64,000 nucleotides of DNA from Rattus norvegicus (GCF_036323735.1 NC_086020.1:126188710-126252709), one strand, 5' to 3'; counted from the first letter of the stretch, positions 44,140 to 55,046 are shown. Translations and numbers: made by a program. The notes: generated by a model not told the origin, from the sequence alone.

Positions 44140-44240
44140 TATATTGTCCAGGGGACAGAACATACATGCGGAGGTCATAGGACAACTTACAGAGTCAGCT
44201 CTCTCCTTCCACTGCAAGCGTCCCAAGAATTGAACTCTTT
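44140..44240 (-). mobile_element. B3 SINE, antisense, left piece of interrupted copy
   Basis: GGGGACAGAACATACATGCG, GAGGTCATAGGACAACTTAC, CTCTCTCCTTCCACTGC and AAGAATTGAACTC lead to an L1 insertion; the remaining piece lies at 45092-45135. Confidence 0.8.
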
Positions 44241-45081
44241 TTTTTAAAAAAAAAATTTTATTAGATATATTTCTTTACTTAGATTTCAAATGTTAGTCCC
44301 CTTCCCAGTTTTCTGTCCAAAAGTCCCCATTCCCTCCCCTCCCCCTCCCCCTCCCCCATGCAGGTATTTCCCCCTATACAGCCCCCTTATTGCCCCTCCC
44401 ATTCCCCTGCACTGGAGGTCCAACCTTGGCAGGACCAAGGGCTTCCCCTTCCACTGGTGCTCCAACAAAACTATTCTCTGCTACCCATGCAGTTGGAGCC
44501 CTGGGTCAGTCCATGTATAGTCTTTTGGTAGTAGTTTCGTCTCTGGGAGCTCTGATTGGTTGGCATTGTTGTTTTTATGGGGTTGCAAGCTCCTTCACCT
44601 CTTTCAATCCTTCCTCTAATTCCCCCCAAGGGGGTCCTATTCTCAGTTCAGTGGTTTGCTGCTACATTGACCTCTGTATTGGAATGCTCTGGATGTGTCT
44701 CTTAGGAGAGATCTATATCCGGTCCCTTTCAGCATGCATTTTTTTTTTTTTTTAGCTTCATCAATCTTACCTAGTTTTGATGGCTGTGTATATATGGACC
44801 ACACACGGGTCAGGCTTTGAAGGCCAATCCTTGAGTCGCTGCTCTAAACTTTGATTTCATATCCCCTCCTATGGTTATTTTCCCCCTTTTAAGAAGGAAT
44901 GGGAGCATCTGCATTTTGGTCATCCTTCTTCTTGAGTTTCCTGTGGTCTGTGGATTGCATCTTGGGTAATTCGAGCTTTTTGGCTGATATCTACTTATCA
45001 ATGAATACATACCAAGTGTGTTTTTCTGTGAGTGAATAATCTCACTTAGGATAATATTTTCTAGTTCATTCCATTTGCCTA
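44241..45081 (-). mobile_element. 5'-truncated L1 insertion, antisense
   Basis: Starts with T and A runs (complemented tail), then ATTTCAAATGTTAGTCCCC, C-rich sequence, GGCAGGACCAAGGGCTTCC, TTCAGTGGTTTGCTGCTAC and ends in the ORF2 3' region (ACTTATCAATGAATACATAC, TTTCTAGTTCATTCCATTTG). Flanked by exact copies of TGAACTCTTT at 44231-44240 and 45082-45091. A separate T run at 44741-44755 is internal. No intact ORF; the ORF near 44810-45127 is a short ORF2 remnant. Confidence 0.92.
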
Positions 45082-45091
45082 TGAACTCTTT

Positions 45092-45135
45092 ATGCTTGGT
45101 GGCAAGCACCTTTACCCAGTAAACCATCTTGCCAG
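45092..45135 (-). mobile_element. B3 SINE, antisense, right piece
   Basis: CTTGGTGGCAAGCACCTTTA and AAACCATCTTGCCAGCA complete the SINE cut by the L1. The break falls exactly where the L1 target-site duplication lies. Confidence 0.85.
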
Positions 45136-45169
45136 CAATAATGATGCAATAGGACTGGCCAGTTGAAAT

Positions 45170-45340
45170 CCTAGACGCTATGCTATGCTTTTCACCTCCA
45201 TAATTTTATTATATTTATAATCTAATGGCATTCAAATGAGGTAGAGAGGATGAACATCACTTAAAACAGAATTAACAGAATTTTAACTCAGAAGAGATGC
45301 ACCTGAGATGACCATGCTTGAAGCTGGAACCCAGCTAGAA
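45170..45340 (+). mobile_element. MIR-like ancient SINE
   Basis: TTTTCACCTCCATAATTTTA, AATGAGGTAGAGAGGATGAA, TTTAACTCAGAAGAGATGC and TTGAAGCTGGAACCCAGC follow MIR order at high divergence. Confidence 0.45.
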
Positions 45341-45930
45341 GGTATTCCATCCATCTTCCTTCAAGCACAGCACCGAGAGAAGACTGGTGTCTGGATGCTT
45401 TTTTGGAAAAATTTTACGTGAACACCAACCACCTCCAAATAATGCAGCGATTTCTTGTCATTTGGGTCTAGTCGTCGTCAAGAGAAGGCCACTCGATGTT
45501 AGCAGGAGGTCCTGCATCTTTTGTAATTTAATGAGGTCACTCTGTCTTAACTCAGCATTTCTCAAGCTTCTCTTCCATAATGCTGACTGTACTTTTCCAG
45601 GAAGGGCCACTGTCACAGGCAACAAGAGTAATTTATTCACAAGTTCATAGGTCGTGCCTTCAAGTCTTTGTCTGTATTCCTAGGGAAATGAAGGCAGAAT
45701 GGCCATGGAAGAACCAGCTTGAAATTTATATTTTAGAAATATTAAGATGTTAACTGGCCCTGAGAGGAAAATCCCTGATGATTTTAATGAAATAGGACAC
45801 GAATGCCCGTATTTTAAGGGATGAATCTAGTAGCGTGACTGAGTGGGTCTTATTTGTCATCACAGAGCATACATATGCACTCTTAAATGGCCATGGGTGG
45901 ACCTTACAAGTAGAAATAACTTAACTTTCT
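45341..45930. other. single-copy sequence, no gene seen
   Basis: No repeat or exon recognised. Confidence 0.4.
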
Positions 45931-45932
<2 letters not shown>

Positions 45933-45982
<50 letters not shown>

Positions 45983-45999
45983 TCGCGCGCGCGCGCGCT
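45933..45999 (+). repeat. (TG)23 joined to (CG)n, strong Z-DNA candidate
   Basis: About 46 bases of alternating GT run straight into GCGCTCGCGCGCGCGCGC, so more than 60 bases are alternating purine-pyrimidine with one phase break. Z-forming potential follows from the known ranking of CG over TG repeats. Confidence 0.95.
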
Positions 46000-46445
46000 C
46001 ATGCACACTTGTGGAGGTCAGAGTTTTAAATGTCAGGCGTCTTCCTCCACTACTGTTCATCTTTTTGTTGTTTGTTGTTTTACTTCTCAAGAGAGAGTTT
46101 CTCTGTGTAGTGTTGAAATTCTTTATAGACCAGGTTAGCCTTGAACTCAAACGATCTGCCTGCTTCTGCTTTCCTGGTGCTGGGATTAAAGACGTGACCA
46201 CCACATCCAGCTCCCACCTTTGCAGTCTTAAGGCAGAGTCTCTAACTGAACCCGAAGCTCATGGATTTGGCTGCATTTGAAGGTCAGTGAGCCTCAGGGA
46301 CCTTCTAGTCTCTGCTTGATCCCCAGGTACAGGGTCACCTGCCCATGGCACCAGCCCAGCTTTCGGATGTGGGTGCTTGGGATCTGAGCTCAGGTCCTCC
46401 TGCCTTTGTGACAAGATCATTACCATTTAGCCACCTCCCCAGCCT
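46000..46445 (-). mobile_element. B3 SINE, antisense, split by a B1
   Basis: Left part ACTTGTGGAGGTCAGAG and TGTCAGGCGTCTTCCTCC (46000-46075); right part AACTGAACCCGAAGCTCATG, GGATCTGAGCTCAGGTCC and TAGCCACCTCCCCAGCC (46216-46445). The two halves are collinear with the B3 consensus. Confidence 0.75.
46085..46215 (-). mobile_element. B1 SINE, antisense, inside the B3
   Basis: AGAGAGTTTCTCTGTGTAGT, ACCAGGTTAGCCTTGAACTC, GATCTGCCTGCTTCTGC, GCTGGGATTAAAGACGTGAC. It sits where the B3 would continue. Confidence 0.85.
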
Positions 46446-48048
46446 CAACACACAGGGCTCTGGCTGGTGACAACACACTTGAGGAGCCGGAAGCTCGTGG
46501 AGAACTGTCACTGTGTCAATCTATATCAGTCATTTTTTCCATCACTGCTCTCAAAGCCTAACAGGAAGCAGCTCGAGGCTGGAAACATTCATTTTGGCCC
46601 CCAGCTTGAGGGTGCACAGCCCTTTATGGTAAGGAAAAATGGTGTCAGGAACATGAGGTAAACACAGTGTCTGAACAGGAGAGCCAATAGGCAATAAGGG
46701 ACATTTCACATGCGAGACAACCAATTTTACCAGCTCCTAACCTCCAGCTGTCTGTCTTTGTCTTCCTTTCTATTTCCTTTGCTGCCAACTGCTTATTTGT
46801 CCCCCTTCAACAATACACCCGGGTCGATTTCCCACAGTGGCACCATCTTGGCTGTAGCCAGTAGGGCAAGCTCTGGGAGGCCCCGAGGCTGAACCTTCCT
46901 TCCTAGTGCTGGTATCATGAACATCATTGTTGAGTGAGTGTGCACACCAGTACAAAAATGTGTAAAGTCAGGGCATAGTCCTGTATAAAGACAACAAAGG
47001 TGATTAACAGTTTGCTTTAATGACTTAATGGGCATTTAATAAGTCATTTAGTTTTCTTAGCATCTTACTAAAATGGTTTTGGAGCATTGATCATGAACTC
47101 ACACACTGGGTTCTGGGTGCTTTGTTACCCTGGTGTGAGCACATATTACCCGGTGAATATTTACTGCACTGTGGCCATTGGTGACCTCTCAAGGCATCGC
47201 TTATGCTCAAGGAAGAATGAGCTGTTTACTGTGACCTTGGAGTCACGTTGCTGCAAATCAGGAGGAAGCTGAGCTATTTGTGACTTAGAGCTTATATAAT
47301 TTGGGGAGAGGTGACTTCTGACCTCTGAGCTGTTACCTGCCTGAAGTTTGTGCAGAGAGTTGCTGCTTTCGTGGGTCACCATCATTGCAAGGATGGATGT
47401 TTGGGTGTTTGATGATGTTTCTGCCTTCATGTCATCCATGATCCTGTAAGTAACCCCATTGGCTGACCAAGGTGGATTTGAAAGAGGAGAAGGAGCCATA
47501 GCGAGAAGGAGCTGGGAGAACATGGCGGCAGATGTTAAGATTCTTCTCTGTGCATAGAAACAGGTTGTTATGAATAACTTTAAGGGATGGGTGTGTACAG
47601 GATTTTATGCTGTCTAGATGGGCAAATTATATCATATTAATTGGATCAGAGGTTATTGTGTGGTGTGTTCTTTCATGTGGCGACTTAATCGAGTTCAAGA
47701 GAAGGTACAGTGGCGGGACACACCAAGTCCGCCATGGAATTTGGATGTGTATGCCTGGTATGGTAACAACCCATCAAGGGAACTGTGAGTGAAAGCAAAA
47801 TAGCATGGCAAGGTGCCTCTCTGGAACGGCTTGCAGACTGTCCGGGTTAGAGAGTAACCTGGGGGCCAGCGTGGAGCGGCTGAGATAAATTAGTGCTAGT
47901 TCCTATGGCCTGCTGGAACCGGAACTAGTGAGAGAGCAAACAACCGTTTCAGAAGAATCATCTGAATCGTGGAGCAGTACACAGAACCAGCTGGCCTTTT
48001 TTTTTTTTTTTCACTGCAACACCACTCCATGTTTTAGTGAGGGGCACA
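46446..48048. other. about 1.6 kb single-copy, no confirmed gene
   Basis: Includes CCCATTGGCTGACCAAG (47457-47473) containing an inverted CCAAT-type word, GAACATGGCGGCAG at 47518, and a 16-base T run near 47996. A 120-codon minus ORF at 47161-47523 has no recognised domain. The 47600-47990 part is complex and repeat-free. Confidence 0.4.
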
Positions 48049-48049
48049 T

Positions 48050-48235
48050 TGTGCAATGTGCAAAACATTTTAAATACAAAATCCCATTAATTTCTCACCT
48101 GCAGAACAACCCATAGTACTATCTTTTACAAATAAAGTAAGCTTTAATAAATAATTTTTCCCAAGGGCATATCATGAGTAAACGGTGAGAAAGAGGCTCA
48201 AATTAATGTCTTTTCTGACTCCAAAGTCTGTACCA
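48050..48235 (+). mobile_element. MIR-like ancient SINE
   Basis: CCCATTAATTTCTCACCTGC, AGAACAACCCATAGTACTAT, ATTTTTCCCAAGGGCATATC and TTTTCTGACTCCAAAGTC follow the MIR order (ccc-att-tta replaced by AT-rich variants). Confidence 0.5.
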
Positions 48236-48537
48236 GTATGAAGAGACATGTGCAACGCTGGGAAAGGCCCACTCAAAAGAGACCCCCTCCAGTTTTACCT
48301 GTAAAGATTATTGGATGCTGTATGGGAGGGTGAAAAGACAGAGGCTGTTAGCATGCCACAGCCTACTGCGATACAGTGTTCTAATACAGCAGAAATCGTT
48401 GGCACATCACAACACTGCACATTCTTACCAAGTCATTTCTGTTCTTTTATTTAAATTTATTTTATTTTTTTTCAATAAATTCTGACAGTAGTTTTCCCCA
48501 CTGCACTGCCCCACCAGAGCCCACCCCACATGTGCGA

Positions 48538-48540
<3 letters not shown>

Positions 48541-48587
<47 letters not shown>
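48541..48587 (+). repeat. (CA)23 microsatellite with CG start
   Basis: TGCGAGCGCG precedes a pure CA run; alternating purine-pyrimidine over more than 50 bases. Confidence 0.95.
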
Positions 48588-48589
<2 letters not shown>

Positions 48590-48649
48590 CCTCTTTCCCT
48601 GGTTCCACTCTTCTTTACCCTTCAGCGAAGAGCATGCCTCCCTCCCAGG

Positions 48650-49370
48650 GCTCCACTATGAAAATCAATATGGTGGTTCTGAAAACTTGGAGTCAATCTA
48701 TCTCAAGACCCAGCTTTACCACTCTTGGGAATATACCCAAAACACACTTTATCCTCAGCTATGTTCATAGCGGCTTTATTCATAATAGCCAGAAACTGGA
48801 AGCAACCTAAATATCCCTCAACCCAAGAATGAATAAAGAGACTGTGGTACATTTACAGTGGACTATTACTTAGTTGTTTAAAAAATGATAACATAAAAAT
48901 TTCAGGCAACTGGTTGGAACTAGAAAAGAGCATCCTGAGTGAGGTAGCCTCACCCAGAATGACAACATGGTAGGTACTCACTGAGAAGTTGATATCCGCT
49001 GTTCAGTAATGACAACCATTCAGATACCCCACAAATCCAGAAAGGATAAGTGACAAGGAGGGCTCTAGGTGGGATGCATGGCTCTTCTTGGGAAGAGGAC
49101 ATAGAATGATTTTGTGGGTAGACTAGGGGCAGGTGGGGATAGGAACAGGAGGGATAAGGTTGAGGGGGGACGGAGGGAGAGATGACCGGAATTGTAGGGC
49201 TGAGGGGGGCAGCTATGGAAACCTAGTGCAGTAGAAAGTTCCAGGCTATAACCAAAACCTTTTGACCTACAATCTGTCCTGTCTGCAAGATGTGCTGGGG
49301 TAGTGGAGGTGCCGAACTTGGGAGTGGCCAACTAGGGACTGGTCTAAGCCACCAGAGGAAGCTCATGCCA
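48650..49370 (+). mobile_element. L1 (Lx-type) ORF2 end and 3' region, sense arm of an inverted pair
   Basis: AAAATCAATATGGTGGTTCT, GGGAATATACCCAAAACAC, GCTTTATTCATAATAGCCAG, ACAACATGGTAGGTACTCAC, then the 3' region with GGAGGGAGAGATGACCGGAA, AAACCTAGTGCAGTAG and TGCAAGATGTGCTGGGG. No long frame survives. Confidence 0.85.
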
Positions 49371-49379
49371 GACAGAGTC

Positions 49380-50449
49380 AGGCACCATTAGGATTCCTCA
49401 CCAGGGTCACCTTCCTAGAATCCTGGGACTTACTACTGCACTAGGTTTCCATATCTGCCCCCCACTCCAGTTCCCTCCAATTCCAGTCATCTCTCCCCTA
49501 CTCTCTCCCTCCATCCTCCCCCACCTGATCCCGCCTGTTCCCTTCCCCATCTGCCCTAGTCTACTCACAAAGTCTATTCTATGTTCCCTTCCCAAGGAAA
49601 TACATGCCTCCCCCCCCCCGGAGCCCTCCTTTTACTTAATATCCACTTATCAATGAGTACATGCCATGTTTGTTTTTCTGGGTCTAGGTTACTTCACTCA
49701 GGATGATCTTTTCTAGTTCCAACCATTTGCCTGCAAATTTTCTGATGTCATTTTTTTTAAACAGTTAAATAATATTCCACTGTGTAAATGTACCACAGTT
49801 TCTTTATCCATTCTCGGGTTGAGGGACATCTAGGTTGTTTCCAGTTTCTGGCTATTATGAATAAAGCTGCTATGAACACAGTTGATCAAGTGTCTTTGTG
49901 GTAGGATAGAGTGTGTTTTGGATATATGCCCAGGAGTGGTAAAGCTGGGCTTTGAAATAGATCGATTCCAATTTTTCTGAGAAACCACCATATTGATTTC
50001 CATAGTGGTTGGACAAGTTTGCACGCATCCCAGCAACAGAGGGTTATTTCCCTTGCTCCACATCCTCACCAGCATAAGCTGTCACTTGTGTTATTGATGT
50101 TAGCTGTACTGACCGGTGTTAGATGGAACCCCAGAGTCATTTTGATTTGCATTTCTCTGATGGTTAAAGGTGTTGAACATTTTTAACTGTTTCTCAGCCA
50201 TTTGATATTCCTCTATTGAGAAATCTTGGTTTAGATCTGCATCCCATTTTTATATTGGATTGTTTGATTTCTTGATATTCAGTTTCTTGAATTCTTTATA
50301 TATTTTAGATATTAATCCTCTGTCAGGTGTGGAGTTGGTCAGGATGCTTTCCCATTCTTGTCGGTACCATTTTGTCCTATTAATGGAGTCCTTTGCTTTA
50401 CAGAAGCTTTTCAGTTTCACGAGGTGCCATTTATTTATTGATGGACCTG
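49380..50449 (-). mobile_element. L1 (Lx-type), antisense arm of the inverted pair
   Basis: Complements the preceding copy: CTACTGCACTAGGTTTCC, ATCTCTCCCCTACTCTCTCC, ATCCACTTATCAATGAGTAC, GCTGAAATAATATTCC-like block, TTGATTTGCATTTCTCTGAT and CTTTACAGAAGCTTTTCAG. It extends further into ORF2 than the sense arm and stops at the inversion junction at 50449/50450. A C run sits at 49611-49619. Confidence 0.88.
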
Positions 50450-50715
50450 ATTTTCGACAAAGAAGCCAAAACAATGGAATAAAGAAAGCATCTTCAACAA
50501 GTGGGCTGGTCTAATGGATGTCTGCATGTAGAAGAATGCAAATAGATCCATATCTATCACCCTGCACAAAACTCAAGTCTAAGTGGATCAAATACTTCAA
50601 CATAAAACCAGATACACTGAACCTGACAGAAGAGAGAGTGGGGAATGGCCATGAAGGCATTGGCACAGGAGACGACCTCCTGAGCAGAACACCAACTGCG
50701 CAGGCACTAAGATCG
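50450..50715 (+). mobile_element. inverted 5' segment of the same L1
   Basis: TTTTCGACAAAGAAGCCAAA, GCATGTAGAAGAATGCAAAT, CACCCTGCACAAAACTCAAG, ACCAGATACACTGAACCTGA, GGCATTGGCACAGGAGACGA and CAGGCACTAAGATCGAC are ORF2 sequence in plus orientation. In the consensus this segment lies immediately 5' of the one ending the antisense arm, so the junction is a 5' inversion. Confidence 0.85.
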
Positions 50716-50809
50716 ACTCATTTCTCAACTGAGCTTTTCTTGTGGGAGCAATCACATGGGAAGCACAGAAAACAGAATACACTAGAGAGCAGCCATGAGA
50801 GCTTACTTC

Positions 50810-51262
50810 ACTAGTTTCTCTAGAGGAACAGAATGATGGGAGGCTATGCATTATCAAAGCAGGTTATTAGACAATGTGGGCCAGACAGTCAACAAGGCCT
50901 GCAGGCTGGAGAGGCTGAGTACTCAGTAGTGGTCCAGTCCATGGAGCTGGATGCCGCAGGATCACCACTGTGATCTGAAGGCCAAAGCATCCCCTGATAT
51001 TCAGTCCATGTTGGAAGCAGACATCTGAAGTGATAGATGTACTTTCTCAGAAGGCAGCAGAAGTGGGCAGACCACAATGTTTATCAGTGGAAAAACTCTT
51101 TACATATGGGTTACCTGTTAGAAGGTGATTCTTCCCACCATAGGTAATACTGTCTGGAAATGTCCTCTCATCCCTCCCAGTGGTTTTTATCCTAGGTAAC
51201 TTTAGATCCCATCAAGTAGACACAGGATTATGACATGTCAGAGCAAATTATCCCAGGTCAGG
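50810..51262 (+). mobile_element. rodent mid-repetitive element, name not assigned
   Basis: Begins TTTCTCTAGAGGAACAGAAT, then GCAGGCTGGAGAGGCTGAGT, GTCCATGGAGCTGGATGCC, ACCTGTTAGAAGGTGATTC and ends with CAAGTAGACACAGGATTATG. The opening words are those of a common rodent dispersed element. Confidence 0.5.
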
Positions 51263-51281
51263 CAGTAAGAGGATGCCCTGC

Positions 51282-51605
51282 CTATGGGCTGGGGGCATAG
51301 CTCAGCCATGAAAGTGCTTGGTGCACAAGTATGAGGACTGAAGCCTGAATGCACAGAAACCCATGTAAATGGAAGGTGGGTGAAGTGATCTGCCTATAAT
51401 TCCAACCTCAGAAGGTAGAGACAGGAGTACCATAGGCTACTATATCAGGTAAGCTCTGTGTTTGATTGAGAGCTTGTTTGAATAAGGTACAAGAGTGAGA
51501 GAGGATGATTTCTGACATCAGCTTCAGGCTTCCATGTACATATGCATGCACACACATGTGCACACACACCCCAAACCATACATGTATACATGCATACTAC
51601 ATACA
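51282..51605 (+). mobile_element. B3 SINE, near full length
   Basis: GCTGGGGGCATAGCTCAGCC, AGTGCTTGGTGCACAAGTAT, CTATAATTCCAACCTCAGAA, CTGACATCAGCTTCAGGC and a CATGTACATATGCATGCACA tail. Confidence 0.8.
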
Positions 51606-51884
51606 CCTGAAAAAGGGAAAAAATTAGAGCCAAGCAAAAATCTCCCATGGTAGTTAACGACGGCAATAATAAGACACTCCCCCTCAGAGGCAAACTTCCC
51701 TGCGCCCACACTGCAGCATGGGGTTCAGGATCATTAGTGTTTGCTGCACTGGAGTCCATAGTGGTAGCATCCAGAGTCTGGTCTTTTCCCTGTTACTGAG
51801 GTACAAACCAGCAGTGGGAAACCAATGTTACTTTGAGGGGGAGTGGGACCCCAGCTAGAGTCCTGCATTTGTCTTTCTTATTAC

Positions 51885-52215
51885 TGCTGTAATCAATCAC
51901 CACGACCTCAGTGGCTCACGACAGCACAAATGTACACCCTCGCAATCCCAGCCATCAGGAGTACGAAAGGGTCTCACTGGGCCGAAGCCAAGAAGGTGTC
52001 AGCAAGATTTCCTCCTTTTAGGAGTCTCTGTGGAGGAAACTCTTTCCTGCTTTGAGAGGCCACCTGCATTTCTTGGCTTATGGTGCCTCCTTCCTCCTTC
52101 AAAGGCTGCAGCCTAGCATCTTCCTGTGGTGCTCTCACTGGGATCCTCACTCCCTGTTCCCTCCCTCCTTCCCAAGGACCCTTGTGATTACACTGGGCCA
52201 CCTGGATAATCCAAG
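51885..52215 (-). mobile_element. ancient MLT-like LTR, antisense
   Basis: GCTGTAATCAATCACCACGA, CCTCAGTGGCTCACGACAGC, GGGTCTCACTGGGCCGAAGC, GGCCACCTGCATTTCTTGGC and TTGTGATTACACTGGGCCAC then ACCTGGATAATCCAAGATGA. These words are shared with an ancient mammalian LTR repeat in antisense. The 75-codon minus ORF over it is repeat-derived. Confidence 0.65.
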
Positions 52216-53039
52216 ATGATCTCCCATCTCCAACTTAGCTCTACCTGAAGGTTCCCTTTGCCAGACAAAGTGGCTCACTTACGGGACCTGAAGATTAGGG
52301 TGCAGGCATCTTTGGGGTGCTTTATCCTGGGTAGGACAAGGATGAGATTAGGAGCACATTCCCATCCTGGGGGAGCTGCGAGGGAGGGGGACACACCAGT
52401 GCCTCTGGGCCAGTGTAACCCTGCTAGGAGTAGCCAGCTAATACCTTTACCCTAAACACAGGGAGATATGGCTTCTGGTCACTAAGCCAAGCCTGTTTTA
52501 CATGCTGCAAACAATATCTAGCATTTATTTAAGGCTACTTCGGAGCATGCTCTTCCTGCTTCCAATGTGGCTGGGCGGCTACTCAGCTGATTACTGCGCG
52601 CCTTCCTTGGTGTTCTCTTATACCCGCCTAGCATGTGTGAGCTTTCCACTTCTCATGTAAACACGGGCTCCCAGTCTGCAGTGTGTAGCCGATGCATTAA
52701 ACATCCACAACCAAATTGCTTAATGCCCAGGTTTTTTAAAAAAAATCATCTCCTTTAAAGGAAAGCTTTTCAAACACCCAGACCTCACACTGGTTGAATG
52801 GCACACCCAGACCTTTTCTACCAATTTGGTTAGGGGGTGGGGGTGGTCGTCACAGGCGACACCGGTTCTGTTAAATTCTAAGCCTGGATGCTTTCTTCAA
52901 GTGGGATATAACTACCACTCACTGAGGATTGCACCACCTTGCAGCAGGGAGAGGGGACACGGGGAGCTGAGGGATGAGCAAGAGCCAATCCGAGAGCCGG
53001 AGAGTCACCTTCTAATTGCCTTCTCCATGACAGCATCGT
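52216..53039. other. single-copy sequence, no gene seen
   Basis: No repeat recognised; 52500-52720 is complex and repeat-free with several CpG-containing words. No exon seen. Confidence 0.4.
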
Positions 53040-53290
53040 AAGCTTCTTTATGGTGGCTTTATTTCACAGTGACCTGCCATGCTGCTGTAATTCTCCCAGT
53101 GTCAGTCATGCAGGTTTTAAAAGATGGTTGGTTTTATGGCTTTTATTTGGGAATTTGTCAGGGTTTCACATTACGGAAGCCTTCAAGCAGCAGCCTAATA
53201 GCCCATAATTTGGTGTTTAAAGGGATATTGCCAAGTAACCTGCCTGGGCCTGCAGGTGCCTCTAGCAACTGAGTCCTTGTGCTCAGAGGG
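53040..53290. promoter_or_regulatory. candidate conserved non-coding element
   Basis: About 250 bases with high complexity and no repeat signature, containing GGCTTTATTTCACAG, CTAATAGCCCATAATTTGG and CCATGCTGCTGTAATTC. No ORF above 71 codons. Function is inference from texture only. Confidence 0.3.
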
Positions 53291-53846
53291 GAAATCTCCA
53301 TAATTTCCTTTACACTACAGTAAACCTTTACTGTCAGAAACTTCCATTTGAAATTCCAGAGGACTGCCGGCATCCTGAGACCTGGGAGAGCCTTTCAAGC
53401 TCCACAGCAGCTTGCTATAAGCTTGGTTCCCATGAAATGGACTTTAGGTGTGAGTAAAGCCACACTCAGGTTAGTGGTTCTGGCAATTGGAGCTGACGTA
53501 CCTGCTTTATGACTCATAGTCTGGCAATGAAAGTACTAGGCCCTGAGTCATCCTCCTCCTCCTCTTTGTCCTATTCCTTCTTTGTCCGCCTCCTCCTCCT
53601 CCTTCCTCTCTCTCTCCTCTCTCTCTCCCTCCGTCTCTCACCTCCCCCCTTAGGATCTCAATGCCCCAACAGATGTTTTTAAACATCACGCTTCTGAGGC
53701 CTATTTTGGCCTTTTGCCACTGTGTGTACTCATAGGTTTAATGAGAAAATTGATGTCTCCCAAGCGCTCTTCCCAAGGGGGAGCAACTGGTCTTCTTGTG
53801 CAGATGGTGGGTGTTCCCTAGGCCAGCAGGCTGTGTGTAAGAAAGT
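53291..53846. other. no gene seen; pyrimidine tract inside
   Basis: 53548-53650 is CTCCTCCT/CTCTCT-rich; flanks are single-copy. Confidence 0.45.

Positions 53847-53847
<1 letters not shown>

Positions 53848-53886
<39 letters not shown>
53848..53886 (+). repeat. (CA)19 microsatellite
   Basis: Pure CA run. It supplies the middle of the 173-codon minus ORF at 53730-54251, the longest in the window. Confidence 0.97.
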
Positions 53887-53888
<2 letters not shown>

Positions 53889-54806
53889 CACCTCAGCTCC
53901 TTTCTCTCCTTGTGGCCTCAGCTTGATGCACACACACTGGTGTTTCTCACAGATGGCTGCTTCTGCTTCAGTATTCCTCTGCATAGCCTGGTGTTTATTT
54001 GAGCAGTGGGCCATCTTTCCCGAGTGACCTCTGCCATACAGGAGGCTGATGTGCTTTAACTCTCGTTTCCTGGTGAGTCTCCTCTTGAGCTCACTGCATG
54101 GTTGTGGTGGGGGGAGAGCAAGGCTCTTCCCAGAGGAAGCCTCTGATCTATCTTGGAACATATGCTCTTGATTAGACGAGGAGAGGAGACTCTTCATTTT
54201 TCCCACTCTCAGGTTAAAGCGGAGGGCTTGTCTAAAAACAGATAGTGGCACATCGTGGGTTTATTTGAACAGTATGTCAACATTATTTACTCATGGGAGA
54301 AAAAAAATCTCAAATTGATAGGTTTCTTTTAATGACCTCATCCTGGAGGATGCACTCCATAAACAGAATGTATTTCAGAAGCCATTTGGGTACATCTGAG
54401 AGGGCAAGACTGGAAACCTGGAGAGAATGCCTTTGAAAACCTTTCCACCATTCTAAAAATAAGAAAACTTGATTAGGAGGCAGAGTGCCTCTCAGCAAAC
54501 TGGACACTGCCCTCAGTGATCTCAGTGGCCTCTTGTAAAAGGCGGGTTGTGAAATTCTTGCATAATACAGGTCATGTGACACTGACAATCCCTTTCTGGG
54601 GCTGGGTCTTAACTACCAGGTACTCAGACCAGAGCAGCCTTGTTTAATCCCATAATACCAGTACCTTCCTCTTGAGTTCTATCCATGAAGCACAAGAGAT
54701 GAATGAAAGTGTCAGTCATTGAATGAGTTCCAGGAAGATCCGAACAGTTCTAGCAATCAAGACCAAAGCACACTTTCCTAAACAATATCTTCATTGACTG
54801 GCTGGG
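53887..54806. other. single-copy sequence, no gene seen
   Basis: Carries most of the 173-codon minus ORF, whose product has no recognised motif and is bisected by the CA repeat. No repeat family recognised in the rest. Confidence 0.4.
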
Positions 54807-54807
<1 letters not shown>

Positions 54808-54865
<58 letters not shown>

Positions 54866-54866
54866 C
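54808..54866 (+). repeat. (TCTA)14 tetranucleotide microsatellite
   Basis: About fourteen uninterrupted TCTA units, then TCTCTCACA. Confidence 0.97.
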
Positions 54867-54907
54867 TCACATTCTGGATCACACATGTGTGCCACTGTAC
54901 CTGGCAA
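54867..54907 (-). mobile_element. B1-type SINE end fragment, antisense
   Basis: TTCTGGATCACACATGTGTG and CCACTGTACCTGGC are the last part of an antisense B1-like SINE; the TCTA array abuts it. Confidence 0.55.
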
Positions 54908-55046
54908 TTGTTTGGCCTTGACTCCATGAAAATGGTCTGGTAGACCATAATCATTGAACCAAGATGTGCCTGGGGGAGAAACAAGCAGCTGAGGAAAAGA
55001 GGACAAAGATATCCATGAAAAGCTGGCAGCCTTTGTTCTTCCCTCA

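Noticed and set aside
47457..47531. CCAAT-like word and ATGGCGGCAG resembling a promoter and start codon
   Set aside because: No CpG island, no downstream open frame and no TATA or initiator context make a promoter call unsafe.
53730..54251. 173-codon minus-strand ORF, longest in the window
   Set aside because: The middle is a poly-CV stretch from the CA microsatellite, and neither side shows a recognisable domain or splice context.
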